Origin: Hedera helix
Taxonomy: Eukaryota; Streptophyta; Magnoliopsida; Apiales; Araliaceae
Length of the DNA stretch: 64,000 nt
Direction: 5' to 3'
NCBI GenBank assembly: GCA_947179155.2
Contig: OX359264.1
Location: 48,352,202 to 48,416,201 of the forward strand
This document shows, piece after piece, positions 1 to 11,360 of this stretch. Each line of letters begins with the position of its first letter. Within the stretch, counting starts at the first letter, position 1. The notes below the pieces were generated by a model that was given only the letters and a program-made list of their open reading frames with translations, was not told the DNA's origin and made no database searches. A program made the position numbers and the translations under genes.

Positions 1-1250
1 ATTTGGCCTACTATTTTGCTTAAAGGAAGAGAAATTCAATTTGATTTCTCTTGTTCAAAGTGGTTGAGATTTGAATGACATTTTGGTCATTAATTAAGCT
101 TAATTAGTGCTTAGATTAATCATTCATAATGCTAGCAACTTGATTGATTGATAACTAATTAATTATCAAAGTAATTTAATTAGTGTAAATCTTTATTTTG
201 ATTTAAATCTACTAATCAAATAGTTGACTTTCACTATTCATGGTTGATTTTTTCGTATTTATACCGTATAATTTTCATATTATTTTGGTATAATTTTCGT
301 ATTCTATTCGTATAATTTTTGTATTATACGCGTATTTATGAATAGTAATATTTTCTAGGTTTTTTAGGGTTTAATCTTTAGGTTTTAAATCATAGATTAG
401 GTTTGACCCTAGATTAGGGTTTGATCTTTTTTAGATTTTAACCTAACCCTCTTTTAGGTTTTTCAAACCCTAGTTTAGGTTTTTATCCTTTAAATTTAGG
501 GTTTATAATTTAATAATTGTAACATAATACAATTATTATTTATCATTAACTAAATAATTCTTTTTATTTAAAATTAACATATTCATCTACTAATAACAAT
601 TTAGTAAATTAATTTTCTTCATTTCTATTTAATTTATACCCGTTTGACATAATAATATATTAAGCCATTATATAAATATATTACATTCATATGTAATATA
701 TTTTAAAATAATGAGTATAATTAACTCCCTCATTTTTATTAAATAAAAATACCTACATTAATTCACTATTTAATTTAAGTGAATTAATTATCTTGTTTAT
801 GAATTTTAATTCATAATAAATACATTGTCGTTCAAGGCTTATTCTTCAAATTATATTATTTTATAATATAATTTAAATTTTAAGCTCAATTAATTAATAC
901 TAATAAACTCTCTTTGCTTCCACAATTCATTTCATAATAAATTCAATAGTTTTAATTTAATAGTTAACTAGCTATTAAATTTCATTTTCAAATGAATGTA
1001 TATATTTTCACAGTAAAATATATATACATATTTAATCCTCCACATAAATCACATATTTAAATCTTTATTATTCATAACACATAGATTAGGTTAAAGATTT
1101 TTAACCTCTTAGTCGTGTACGATCGTATTTTTGAGTCGTATTTTGCCTTTCAAATAGCTCAAGGTATGCTTGAGCAATCGCTTTTTAGGTTTTTGAATTG
1201 ACACCTTTTTATTAGATCTTGTTAGATCACATTTAAAATATTTGAGATAT
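1..1250. other. AT-rich non-coding DNA with scattered telomere-like heptamers
   Basis: I see no gene here. The stretch is very AT-rich, with many TTAATTAA-type words. Around 345-500 several copies of the plant telomere heptamer TTTAGGG or its complement occur, singly and degenerate, never as an uninterrupted run. It may be part of an old LTR, because similar AT-rich DNA continues into the next interval, but no end or target duplication is visible. Confidence 0.4.
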
Positions 1251-2460
1251 TACATCAGTTGGCAGTGCGTAAGAAAGATGCTGACTTGGTCAAGGAAGCA
1301 TTTAGCTTACGCGGTATTACAACAATCTTGGATTTTTAGTTATTTTTTATTCTAAATTGGATTTTAATTCTACATTAGCTTAGAATTATTAATGTATTCC
1401 TATAAATACACTATGTAGCTCTTATTAACAGATTATTAACATAGTTTTTTAGCAAAATATTCTATTAAAGTAGTTTAAGAGTAGAATTAGATGCAAATAT
1501 TCAACGCGAAGTATTCAAGAATTGAATGTGGAGTTTGGAAATTGAAAACTGTGTTCCGAGTAACAGACGGATATCAACACAGATTTGATTTCTTTTCTTT
1601 TACATTTTTTTTATGATTTTGAGATATTGAATTATTTGTGGTTAATTTATTATTTAATTATGAACTAATATTTATTTGAGATCGCAATTGAACCCAATAT
1701 GTAGGTTAAATTAATTAATTTTTTTAATTAAATTGATTATAATTAAATTGTTTATCATATTTTGTGTATTCAAATATTTAATTATTTGCATTAATTAATG
1801 TGGTAATCTATATGAAGTTAACAAATGAATTATAGTGTTTAGACTTAATTAATTATTTTGTGTGTTAGTGTATTAATTAATTACGATTAATTTTTGGGAT
1901 AATCTATATGAAATTAAAAGTGGATTATAGGTTAGATCCGGATATGATAATATGTGAATTTATTTATTCTTTCTAAGAAAAGTAACATAATAGTGTATAG
2001 AATGGATATATCTATATGCCACATGTATATTTGTTAAGAGTTGGATCTTAATGAGTTTATTTTAAGATAATTTGCATAGCAATATAGTAACTTAATTGGA
2101 ATAAATCTTTTTATTAATTCTTGAAAAATGTTAGTAAATAGTTAAGAAGTCTCAGTTAACAATTCAATATAATTAATTAACTAGAAAAGAGAATGAAGAG
2201 ATTTAAATGAAGCATTGAGAGAAATTGTAATCTTAACTATTTTAATTTGATTTAATCCTGTTCACTAGTTTAATTTAGTTGGTAATTTTAATTAGTTTAT
2301 TTTATAATTAAATTGAGATTGTTTAAATATAATTAATTTGATATTAAATTAGTGTTTGGTAATAATTATTTTTAATTCCCTATGGGTTCGACACTTGACT
2401 TAATCATTTTATTACTTGTGGGCCGCATATACTTGCATGTAAATTCCTATTTTAAATTAG
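1251..2460 (+). repeat. Probable old LTR remnant of a Ty3/gypsy element (Athila/Tat-like)
   Basis: Around 2378-2440 the sequence reads CCCTATGGGTTCGACAC, then a cytosine-poor stretch, then GTGGGCCGCATATACTTGCA. This order resembles the 3' end of plant Athila/Tat-type LTRs, as I remember that family. The preceding kilobase is AT-rich with repeated TTAATTAATT blocks and no coding potential. No matching second LTR, primer site or target duplication is visible in the window, so this would be a solo or truncated LTR. The assignment is by motif resemblance only. Confidence 0.3.
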
Positions 2461-3132
2461 GCAAACAGAGTGCTGTTACTAAAAGAAGGGCTGTGTATGT
2501 TCAAATAGTTCAGAAACACAATCAATTTCTCACTAAGAACAAGTGGAAGTTTCAATTGCCCTTAAAACAAACTCTTCATTTAAAGATATATCCATGTTAT
2601 CAAGGCAATGCACTAAATACAATGCATTTAGTTAAAAGTCAATGCACTGAATTTGAACAACCATCCATTTGGAAACGTGTGAACAACCCACTGACTAGGT
2701 ACACATCAAAATCTTTCAATATACTTTGTTAAAAATCACAAAAACTTAGTTGAATTCGACAACTTCCACTCATTCAATAATTTCAAGAATATCAATTACA
2801 ATACCAACTAATTGCAACCCACTAACTATACCAAAATCTACCAATAACACAATAAAAACATGCCTTAAAAAATTACCTTGTACCTAACCGAAAAAAAATA
2901 TATAGCAAAAGATGTTTCATAACATCATCCCAATCAAAATTATGACATATTAATCTACTTGGTGCAAATGAATTTACAACCTTAATCCCCCAGCCCTACT
3001 AGCCTTTTCGATTAGCAGTTAACTTCTTACTACATTATTTACTCTTGAACTTCTTTGTTGCGGGCTGAGAAGTAGATGCACCCATCCCCTAAATTTGACC
3101 ATTCCACCTAGATAATAAAGGAGCACCTGGGA
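2461..3132. other. Gene-free flank of the nested gypsy element
   Basis: An open frame of 116 codons covers 2382-2732 but has no recognisable domain and begins inside the LTR-like motif, so I do not call it. Read on the minus strand, 2990-3132 joins in sense to 18698-18760 across the inserted gypsy element. This suggests the insertion split some older transcribed sequence. The joined frame is rich in S, T, Q and K and resembles low-complexity C-termini of Mutator-type transposases, but this is weak. Confidence 0.35.
3128..3132. repeat. Target-site duplication (left copy) of the outer gypsy element
   Basis: TGGGA directly precedes the TGTGACACC end of the left LTR. The matching copy after the right LTR is TGAGA (18698-18702), 4 of 5 bases identical. 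A one-base mismatch fits an old insertion. Confidence 0.6.
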
Positions 3133-5759
3133 TGTGACACCCTCAATTTGGGCCCACACAGCCCAAACATGAGTTATCAAAATAAACAACATATATTATA
3201 ATAAAACGTACAACGTACCACAAAATAGTATTCAAATAATACACAACTAAGTCTTTATTATTATTTTCACACTATTTTACAACTTATGAAGACTAATACA
3301 GCTACAACTCCGACTTTCACTCCATCCCCTGACTAGACCCAGCTACTCTCTCATATCCTGTTGAAAAACAATGAAATAAAAGGAAATGGTGAGCTCAAAT
3401 AGCCCAGTAAAGAACATCATGACTAAAATAATGACAAATAAATTAGCGTTAGCCTTCAACAGTTGAGTTTTTGATAGAATAATTAAACAACAAGTTTTAA
3501 TTCAACAACTGCAGTTAAGTTCTTAAACAAAGTTCAGATTAATAACTACAGCAGAATAACAACCATTAGAAAAAATCATATGGACCATGATGTCCACTCG
3601 CTTCTCTTTTTAAGAAAAATATTATCAACTTTTACCATCTGAAATACCACTGCCATGACAATACAATTTCACAGTTCTTGGTCATAATCATGCAGGCCAA
3701 CAATTTCTCTTTGCACTACGGCCAAAGATATTCAATATAGCACCAACGGTCATAATTATACCAGTCTACAGCATTTGGTCATAATCATACCAAAGAACAG
3801 TTTATATTTGCTCCAGGGCAAAGAAAACATTCATCACGTGCCTTAAAAGATACGTCATCAAATATATCGGCTTTAACCTATCAACACCTTTATCCAATCT
3901 GTGCCCCAAGCCACATATATCAACAATAATTTGATTCTTCATTATTAGAATAATAACAGAGATATTAATAATGAACAAAAGAAACAGGATAAACAATAAA
4001 TATTGAAAGTTTATAATTTTACTTTGTGTAGATTCAAATAATATCCAAATTGTCAACATGATGTGCAGTGAAATTCAAAAATGATATTCAAGTTCCACAA
4101 TTCAGAATAACGGTTATAATTTGATAGAAAGATTTAAAAAATAAGAAGGGTCAATTGAAATAATATTAGGTGAAGCACAAACTATTAAGGAACATATAAT
4201 CATTTCAGACGTTTTACCGAACAATACTTACCATAGTAATTTTAAGAATATAAAAGAAATGATATCCCTTACCGTAGTAAGTTTGAATAATGGAAGATGA
4301 AAAAGATGGTATCATTTACCGTAGTAAGTTTAAATAATAGAAGATGAAAGAAGATGATATTCTTTACAAGTAAGAAAGAAAATAATATCTATTTATGATG
4401 ATGAAAAGAATGATACCCCTTACCTTATCACGTAACTGGATATTGATAAAAATGAGGTTGATCAACCTATATATTTATAATATAATTAGTAATTACCACA
4501 TATAAATTTCAAGGTGTATGATAACGCATATATTATGAACTATAAAAATTATTTATATAATATAAATTTTTGTAGTGTAAAATAATAACTTCAAAAATAA
4601 TTTTTGAAATAATATTTCAAAATAAATATTCCAAAGAAAGTTTTTTAAAATAAATCTTCTCAAAAAAAAGTCTTATAAAGGAAGATTTGTGAATACCGTA
4701 TGAAATATATATTTGTGCAATTACTACTCTTTAATAAAATGCTTGAAAATTTTCTGCACTCCTTTTGGTTTATAAACACTCAAGATAACCTTACTATTCT
4801 TAGAAAAAACTCATAAAATACTTGCAGAATTTTTTTATGTTTTAGGTGTGATTTTTCTATTCAGCTGAGCAAGTTATTTATAGGAAAAAATAAGATACTA
4901 TATGCGGTAGATGGGTTGGCGTGCTGCACGCCAGCCTGAGAAAATTTCAGCAGCCGCCTGGCTGCTTTCTTCACCAAACTTCAGCAATTTTTTCATGCCA
5001 TTTTCATGTGGCCCCCATAAAGGGCCCACATGTTTAATATTCAAAATAATAATAAAAATTATTATTATTATTATTTTCTTGTGGGTCCAACATATATAAT
5101 AAAATAATACTGCAATAATAATTCAACAATAATGTTAGAAACATTTTACTAATAATTATTAATTAAATAATATAATATAATTACTGTATATTTGCTATTG
5201 TGACAATTATTAGGTTCAATAATTTTAAAATACAGTGCAATAATAATTATTGGTTCAATGATATACAATACAGTGTAATGACAATTATTGAATCAATAAT
5301 GTAAAATACTGTGCAACAACAATTATTGATGAATACTGTGCATTGACCACGCTATCAGATCAATAATATGAGACACTGTGCAATATTGTGTACTACTGTA
5401 GAATACCGTGTGATATAGTAAAATACTATGAAACACCTTATGATACTATTCTTTTATTACTGAGTATTCTAATAGTTAAAAGTGATAACACCGTTGACTA
5501 TTTTTATTTAAAAATGTTATTTCTGGCGTTTTCTATATCCGACAAATATTTTGTTTTGGGGTCCATAAATGATTAGTTATTTTGACGCCGTCGTACGACC
5601 CGAAAATTCCTTGACAAAACGAATATTGTCCGATAAAATAAAATTTGCACATAATATCCTTAACTTTTAACTTGGTCAATTTAACCACTTACTGTTTCAG
5701 GAAAAAATATATATGAAGAAAAATTAAATTTTGTATTTCATAAAATTCGGGGTCTTACA
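3133..5759 (-). repeat. 3' LTR of the outer gypsy element (copy A)
   Basis: This 2627-bp copy is collinear with 16054-18697. Shared landmarks include the inverted-repeat word GGCGTGCTGCACGCC near 4917 and 17832, and a run of diverged short subrepeats built from CAATAATTATTG and ACTGTGCAATA around 5150-5400 and 18060-18320. The numerous differences between the copies indicate an insertion much older than the LARD in the right half of the window. Confidence 0.85.
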
Positions 5760-5770
5760 ACCTCCCCTCG
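5760..5770 (-). promoter_or_regulatory. Polypurine tract of the outer gypsy element
   Basis: On the minus strand the sequence CGAGGGGAGGT lies directly against the TGTAAG start of the 3' LTR. This is the expected site for plus-strand DNA priming in reverse transcription. Confidence 0.7.
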
Positions 5771-6075
5771 TTATGAAATTTCGTCCCTGAAATTGACGTA
5801 ACTGACATTTCGAAGAGATAAGGATACTTAGATTTCATCTCAAATTCTAGCTCCCAAGTTATTTCCTCAGTATCTTGGTTCCTCCATAAAACCTTAACTT
5901 GATGTATAACTTTTGAGCGTAGGATCTGCTCCTTCTTATATATGATCTTAACAGGTACCTCATCGTACGTTAAATCATCTGCTATAACGCCCGGTTCTAA
6001 CTCAATGACATGGTTTGGGTCCTTCACATATTTACGTAACATAGATATGTGAAAAACGTTATGGATGCAGGACAT
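5771..6075 (-). pseudogene. Integrase C-terminal and chromodomain-like tail (outer gypsy), broken
   Basis: The open frame at 5755-6075 contains NVFHISMLRKYVKDPNH, the conserved junction between the integrase C-terminal domain and the chromodomain in plant chromoviruses. It is followed by VKVLWRNQDTEEITWELE, the chromodomain-like core (usual form VKVLWRNH..EEATWE). In the family this tail guides integration into chromatin. The upstream join is abnormal: the frame runs into integrase sequence near 6075 because about 280 bp present in the inner copy (about 12950-13215) are missing here. Confidence 0.75.
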
Positions 6076-6795
6076 AGTTTTGCTTCTCCTACCTCATTCC
6101 AATATACCGGAGAGCGACACTTGCGTCCATATAAAGCCTCGAATGGAGCCATGCCTATACTTGCTTGGTAACTATTGTTGTAGGAAAATTCAACCAATGG
6201 CAAGTACTTATCCCAACTTCCTTTGAAGTCTAGTACGCAAAATCTCAAAAGATCTTCGAGGGTCCGGATCGTCCTTTCCGATTGTCTGTCCGTTTGAGGA
6301 TGGTATGCAGAACTAAAATGTAGTTCAGTGCCCATAACTTTTTATAGACTGATCCAAAAGTGTGAAATGAATATAGGATTTGGATCAAAAACTATGAAAA
6401 CTGGCATGCCATGCAATCTCATAATCTCATTTATATACATACCGGCAAGATGCTCAAATGAAAATTTTTCTCGTGTAGGTAAGAAATGAGTTGATTTGGT
6501 CAATTTATTTACGATGACCCAAATTGCATCTAAGTTTTGAGAAACCTTGGGAAGACCCGTCATGAAGTCCATATTGATGTGTTCCTACTTCCATTCGGGA
6601 ATCTCAAGTGATTGTAATGGACCCTTAGGCACTTGATGCTCTGTCTTGACACATTGACAAGTTAGGCACCTTGAGATAAACTCTGCAATCTCCCTTTTCA
6701 TATTGTTCCACCAAAATGTATGTCGAAGATCACGATACATTTTGGTACCTCCTGGGTGGATTGCAAACGGCGTGTTGCGTGTCTCCATCATTATT
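6076..6795 (-). pseudogene. Integrase (zinc-binding and catalytic core), outer gypsy, broken
   Basis: Read downward on the minus strand: a zinc-binding HHCC region at 6585-6791 (H in IHPGG, CLTCQCV), then the DDE core. The first Asp is in MDFMTGLP near 6570, the second in IVFDPNPIFI near 6390, and the Glu in HPQTDRQSERTIR near 6280. The core is split by stops or frameshifts near 6580 and 6340. The family inserts retrotransposon DNA into the genome; this copy cannot make an intact enzyme. Confidence 0.8.
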
Positions 6796-6799
6796 TTAC

Positions 6800-7575
6800 G
6801 CTTCTATTCAGGATCGTTAGGAACACAGAGTCGAGAGTTGACTCGAAATATTCCTTTCTCGTCGATTCTTGCTTCGGGAATGACACCTTCTTGTACTTTC
6901 TTCATCATATTCATCAGTTTCGGATCAGTAGCTTGAGCAGCTTTAATTTTATCGATTAAAGCCGGTTCTACTCGCACGTGCGCAATTTTCAAATGGGTCC
7001 CTGGTATCTTTAGCTCTATCTCCATCTTTTGTAAATCATACAAAATACATTTTTGTGTTGTCAGCAGTGCACTTGTACTCGCATAAGATCTTCTGCTCAA
7101 AGTGTTAGCTACAATGTTTGTCTTTCCTTGGTGATACTGGATGGTGTGATCATAATCCTTCAACAGCTCAAGCCAACATCGTTGTCGCATGTTGAGTTCC
7201 TTTTGAGTGAAGAAATACTTGAGACTTTTATGATCTGTATAGATATCCATTTTTTCTTCGTACAAGTAGTGTCTCTAGATCTTTAACGCGAAAACGACCG
7301 CTGCCAACTCTAGATCATGAGTAGGGCAATTTTCTTCATAATCTTTGAGTTGTCGAGATGCATAGTCTATAACCTTTCCATGTTGCATAAGAACACAACT
7401 TAGACCTTTTCCTGAAGCATCGTTGTAGATAGCAAATTCTCCTGATCCTGATGGTATGGTTTAGAACAGGAGCTGAAACAAGTCTCCTCTTGAGTTCTTG
7501 AAAACTCTTCTCGCATTTCTCGCTCCATACGAATTTGGTGCTTTTTCGAGTAAGCTGAGTTAATGGAGTGACAAT
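6800..7575 (-). pseudogene. RNase H domain (outer gypsy), broken
   Basis: The frame at 6804-7265 holds the C-terminal part of the family RNase H: IYTDHKSLKYFFTQKELN, then the QRCWLELLKDYDHTIQYH block and NTLSRRSYAST. The N-terminal half (about 7270-7570) is shifted: the inner copy reads smoothly at the corresponding place (about 14600), whereas here two extra bases near 7458 break the frame. The family enzyme removes the RNA strand of the RNA-DNA hybrid during reverse transcription. Confidence 0.75.
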
Positions 7576-8240
7576 TCAAGAAAATCCTTCTACGAATCTC
7601 CGATAATAACCAGCTAGACCCAGTAAGCTTCGGATTTCCGTTACTGTCTTGGGTTGTTCCCAATTTAGTATTGTTTCAATCTTCGCAGGGTCAACCGATA
7701 TTCCCTGTCTTGAAATTACATGCCCAAGGAACGTGACTTCCTCAAGCCAGAACTCACATTTTTTCAACTTGGCATATAGTTTGTTCTTGTGAAGCTTTTG
7801 GAGTTTCAATCTCATGTGTTGTTCATGATCGTCACGACTCTTGGAATATATGAGGATGTCATCAATTAACACAACCACAAAATGATCCAAATATTCTTTG
7901 AATATTCGGTTCATCATGTCCATAAAAGTTGCAGAAGCATTGGTTAGTCCGAAAGGCATGACTAAGAACTCATAATGTCCATAACGAGTTCTGAAAGCAG
8001 TCTTTGGAATCTTCTCAGCTTTAACCTTTAACTGATGATATCCAGAACAGAGATCGATCTTTGAGAAATATTGAGCACCCTGTAATTGATCAAATATGTC
8101 ATCAATCCGAGGTAATGTGTACCTATTTTTTATGGTGACATGATTCAATTCTCGATAGTCAATGCACAATCTCATACTCTCGTCTTTCTTCTTCACAAAT
8201 AGAACAGGAGCACACCAAGGTGATGCACTCGGACGAATGA
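7576..8240 (-). pseudogene. Reverse transcriptase domain (outer gypsy), N-terminally truncated
   Basis: A 206-codon frame (7576-8196) carries most of a Ty3/gypsy RT: RLCIDYRELNHVTIKNRY, LPRIDDIFDQLQGAQYFSKI, the GYHQLKV motif, YEFLVMPFGLTNAS, the catalytic box as LIDDILIYSK (usually aromatic-x-D-D), and FLGHVISRQGI. In the C-terminal part LLGLAGYYRRFVEGFS follows. The start is not native: just upstream (about 8232-8255) the frame fuses into gag-like sequence, so protease and the RT N-terminus have been deleted. This is the best-preserved domain of the element. Confidence 0.85.
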
Positions 8241-8590
8241 AACTAGACTCATTCGTGCTTCGTCATCCACTAGATGGGTGGCAAAACGAGATAACTCGGC
8301 AAACTTAGCTTCATATTAAGAAACGGTCATGTTTTCCTACTCCAGCTTAATGAATTCTACCTCTTTCATATGGCGGATGCTTTCTGGAAAGTACTTTTCG
8401 TTAAATAACTCTTGAAATTCTGTCCAAGACATCTCGAGTGCTGAAGGGTGGATATGTTTTACCATTTCCCACCAATAGCCCGTCTCACCTCGTCACATAA
8501 AAGTGATAAATGACACCTTTTTATCATCTGCACATCACAGGACATCAAATATTTTTGTCATCTGCTTCAGCCACGCCCCTGCTTTGAGTG
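8241..8590 (-). pseudogene. Gag fragment (outer gypsy), interrupted by the inner element
   Basis: Minus-strand translation, with in-frame stops, gives family gag features: AWLKQMTKIFDVL, YWWEMVKHIHPSALEMSW, FNEKYFPESIRHMKEVEF and YEAKFAELSRFATH. The sequence is collinear with the gag start at 15578-15854, the two being separated by the inner element and its GAGTG duplication. Gag forms the virus-like particle in which reverse transcription occurs. Confidence 0.75.
8586..8590. repeat. Target-site duplication GAGTG, left copy (inner gypsy)
   Basis: GAGTG precedes TGTGATGCC, the LTR edge, and recurs at 15573-15577 directly after CTTACA, the other LTR edge. Removing the element and one copy rejoins gag in frame across the site. 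Confidence 0.85.
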
Positions 8591-9265
8591 TGTGATGCCT
8601 CCAAATGTGGGCTCACACAGCCAAAACTTGAGTTGTCAAAAGACTACAACAAAATTATTACAAGTAGTGCAAGGTACAACAATACAGTGTATAATAATAC
8701 ACAACTAAGTCTTTCATGATTATTGTCACACTATTTTACAACACGTGAAGACTACGATAACTATCCCTCGGACTCTCACTCCATCCCCCGACTAGACCCA
8801 GCTACGTTCTCATCTCCTGTTGAAAAATAATGGAACAAAAAGAAAGGATGAGCTCAAATAGCCTAGTAAAGAATATCATGACTAAGATAATGACGAATAA
8901 ATTATCGTTACCCTTCAACAGTTATGTTCTTGATAGAATACAATAGACTACAAGGTTTATATCAAAAACTGCAGCTAAGTTCTTGAACAAAGTTCAGATC
9001 AATTATAGCAGCGGAATAAGCAATCCATTAGAAGAATCACATAGACTATGATGTCCACTCGCTTCTCTTTTTCAGAAAAATATCATCAACTTTTATCATT
9101 TTAAATAGACCTGGCAATTTTGGCCCAACCCCGCGGGTCGGGCCGGCCCGCCCGTGAAACATTGGGCTATAGGCTTATCTTTCTTAGCTCAGAATAATAT
9201 GGGCCATTTTAGCCCGGCCCAAATTTGGCCCGGCCCGCCCGTGTCTTTTTTTTTTTAAACAAAAT

Positions 9266-9343
9266 AATAATGCTTATGGTGAGACTTGAACCGAAGACCT
9301 GCAAGATAATTAGCATGAGCTTGAACCAACTAAGCTACGCAAT
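9266..9343 (-). other. tRNA-like segment inside the hAT element
   Basis: On the minus strand the segment contains TAGCTTAGTTGG, a full match to the RNA polymerase III A-box consensus (TRGYNNARNNGG), and about 35 bases later GGTTCAAGTC, close to the B-box consensus GGTTCRANTC. The spacing is right for a tRNA. The anticodon and acceptor stems do not pair cleanly, so I regard it as a decayed tRNA-derived insert and not a functional tRNA gene. Confidence 0.45.
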
Positions 9344-9587
9344 TTTTTTATATTGATCTCAATCTGCAATTACTTTTCCTCTTTCTAAACCCCTTTTCCC
9401 TCTCTCATTAGTCATTTCACGTAAAATCTCACTCCAACCCCATTTGGCCATTTCACTTCATTTCTTTGTCTTCACTTTTCACCCTTACCGAGCCATCTCT
9501 CATATCTCTCTTCAATCTTCAATATTCTTCATCCATCCTTACCCAAATCTAAGATTCCATATATATATATATACTATTGCTAATCTG

Positions 9588-9592
<5 letters not shown>

Positions 9593-9636
<44 letters not shown>
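9593..9636. repeat. (TA)n microsatellite
   Basis: An uninterrupted AT dinucleotide run lies inside the hAT element, with shorter TA runs on either side (about 9559-9572 and 9661-9680). It contributes a meaningless Tyr-Ile open frame. Confidence 0.9.
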
Positions 9637-9637
<1 letters not shown>

Positions 9638-11029
9638 TATCCATCGCCGAACTGTGATTCATATATATATATATATATATACATACTATCCATTGCCCAT
9701 CTGTGATTCAATATATATTGTTCTTTTTTATTTTTTATTAGGTTCTTTTATGTTATTCACTCATTCTCCAACAGTATTACTAGTCAATTGTTTCATGTTT
9801 GGTTGTTGACTTAGCATTTACTTGTATGTCATATTTTTTCAACTTGTTTGATTCTAGATCTACTAATTTGAAGGATGAATTAATGATTGGGGTTTTGATT
9901 TTTTTACAGTTTTTTGTTATAATTTTACATGTTAACTTTGATTGCTTAGTTTAGAGTGTTGGAATTAGTTTTTTGTTTCATATTTGTTTCTCTCCTTCTA
10001 TTTATGTATTTTCTTCTGGCGGTGGCTAGATCTGTTAGGGTCTGTCCAATGTTGGTTTCTTTTACCTTCTAAATCTCTGGTTGGTTTCGGTGGTGGCTCT
10101 ATTAGGGTCCTTCCAGTGTTGGTTGTTTTGATGGTTTCAGTCGTGACTCTGTTGTCCGGAGTTGGTTTCTATTTCCGGTGATGGGATTTCTCTGGTCAGC
10201 CTTTGGTCTGACCTGCTGGTTTGTGATTTGGCCCGCGGGTGGCCCGGCCCGGCCCAACCCGGGCCACGGGCTTATCACTTTTCACCCAATAAAAACTGGG
10301 CCATTTTAGCCCGGCCCAACTGTAGCCCGGCCCGTTTGCCAGGTCTAATTTTAAACACCACTGGTCATGATAATATAAATTCCCTGTTCCTGGTCATAAT
10401 CATGTAAGTCAACAGTTCATCTTTGTACTACGGGCCAAAGATATTCAATATATCACCAACGGTCATGATTATACCAGTATTCAGCCTTTGGTCATAATCA
10501 CACCAAACAACAGTTCATCTTTGCACTACGGGCCAAAGATATTCATTCACCACGTGCCATAAAAGACATCGAACAGATGTATCGCCTTTGACCTATTAAA
10601 TCGCCTTTAACTTATCATCTGTGCCCCAAGCCACAGATATTCACAACAATTTAATTCTTGATAATTAGTACAAATTACAGTGATATAAATGATGAATCAG
10701 AAGAAACAGTATGATCAATAAATATCAAAAGTTTACTTTGTGCAAATTCAAATAATTTCTAAATTGTCAACATGATGTGGACTCAAATTCAAGAATGATA
10801 TTCAAGATCCACGGTTCAGAATAACAGTTAAAGTTCAATAGAGAGATTTAGAAAAAATAGGAAGGTTCAATTGGAATGATATTAGATGATACCATTTACC
10901 GTAATAAGTTTGAATAATAGAAGATGAAAAAGATGGTATCCCTTACGAGTATAAAGGAAAATAATATCACTTACGAATATGGAAGAAAATGATATTACAA
11001 ACGAATATGGAATAAAAGTGTCATGTGAT

Positions 11030-11360
11030 AATTCGTGTAGACAAATTATTTCCACAAGAGACAAATAAGAAATGAATACAAAGAGTAATTCACCAAACAT
11101 GCGATAATCCGCGTAGTCAGGTTATTCTCATAGATTAATAAGGAATGAATACGAAAGGTTATTCACCAACAGACGGTAATCCGCGTAGTAAGGTGATTCC
11201 CACAACTTAATAAAAATTGAATACGAAGAGTTATTCATCAAACAGGCGGTAATCCGTGTAGTAAGGTTATTCTCAGAGATTAATAAGGAATGAATACGAA
11301 AGGTTATTCACCAACAGGCGGTAATCCGCGCCGTAAGGTTATTCCCACAATTTAATACAT
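11030..11360. repeat. Tandem subrepeats (about 72 bp, 4-5 copies) in LTR copy B
   Basis: GAATACGAAAGGTTATTCACC recurs in variant form at 11147, 11219 and 11292 (steps of 72 and 73), each followed by CGGTAATCCGCG and GTAAGGTTATTC. Copies A and D of the LTR do not have the array, so it marks a subfamily or a local amplification. Confidence 0.75.

Larger units (their letters stand above)
9106..10347. mobile_element. Non-autonomous hAT element, 1242 bp
   Basis: A perfect 12-bp terminal inverted repeat, TAGACCTGGCAA at the left and TTGCCAGGTCTA at the right, is flanked by a perfect 8-bp duplication ATTTTAAA (9098-9105 and 10348-10355). Both features are diagnostic of the hAT superfamily. Subterminal zones are packed with GGCCCGGCCC and GGGCCATTTTAGCCCGGCCC words, in both orientations, of the kind used by hAT transposases as binding sites. 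No transposase is encoded; the open frames inside (for example 9444-9809) are low-complexity. Confidence 0.9.

Noticed and set aside
2382..2732. 116-codon plus-strand frame
   Set aside because: Begins within an LTR-like motif, no recognisable domain, no splice context.
9266..9343. Functional tRNA gene
   Set aside because: Promoter boxes are good but the acceptor and anticodon stems do not pair; listed as tRNA-like only.
9444..9809. 121-codon frame inside the hAT element
   Set aside because: Largely Tyr-Ile repeats from TA runs; no transposase motif.
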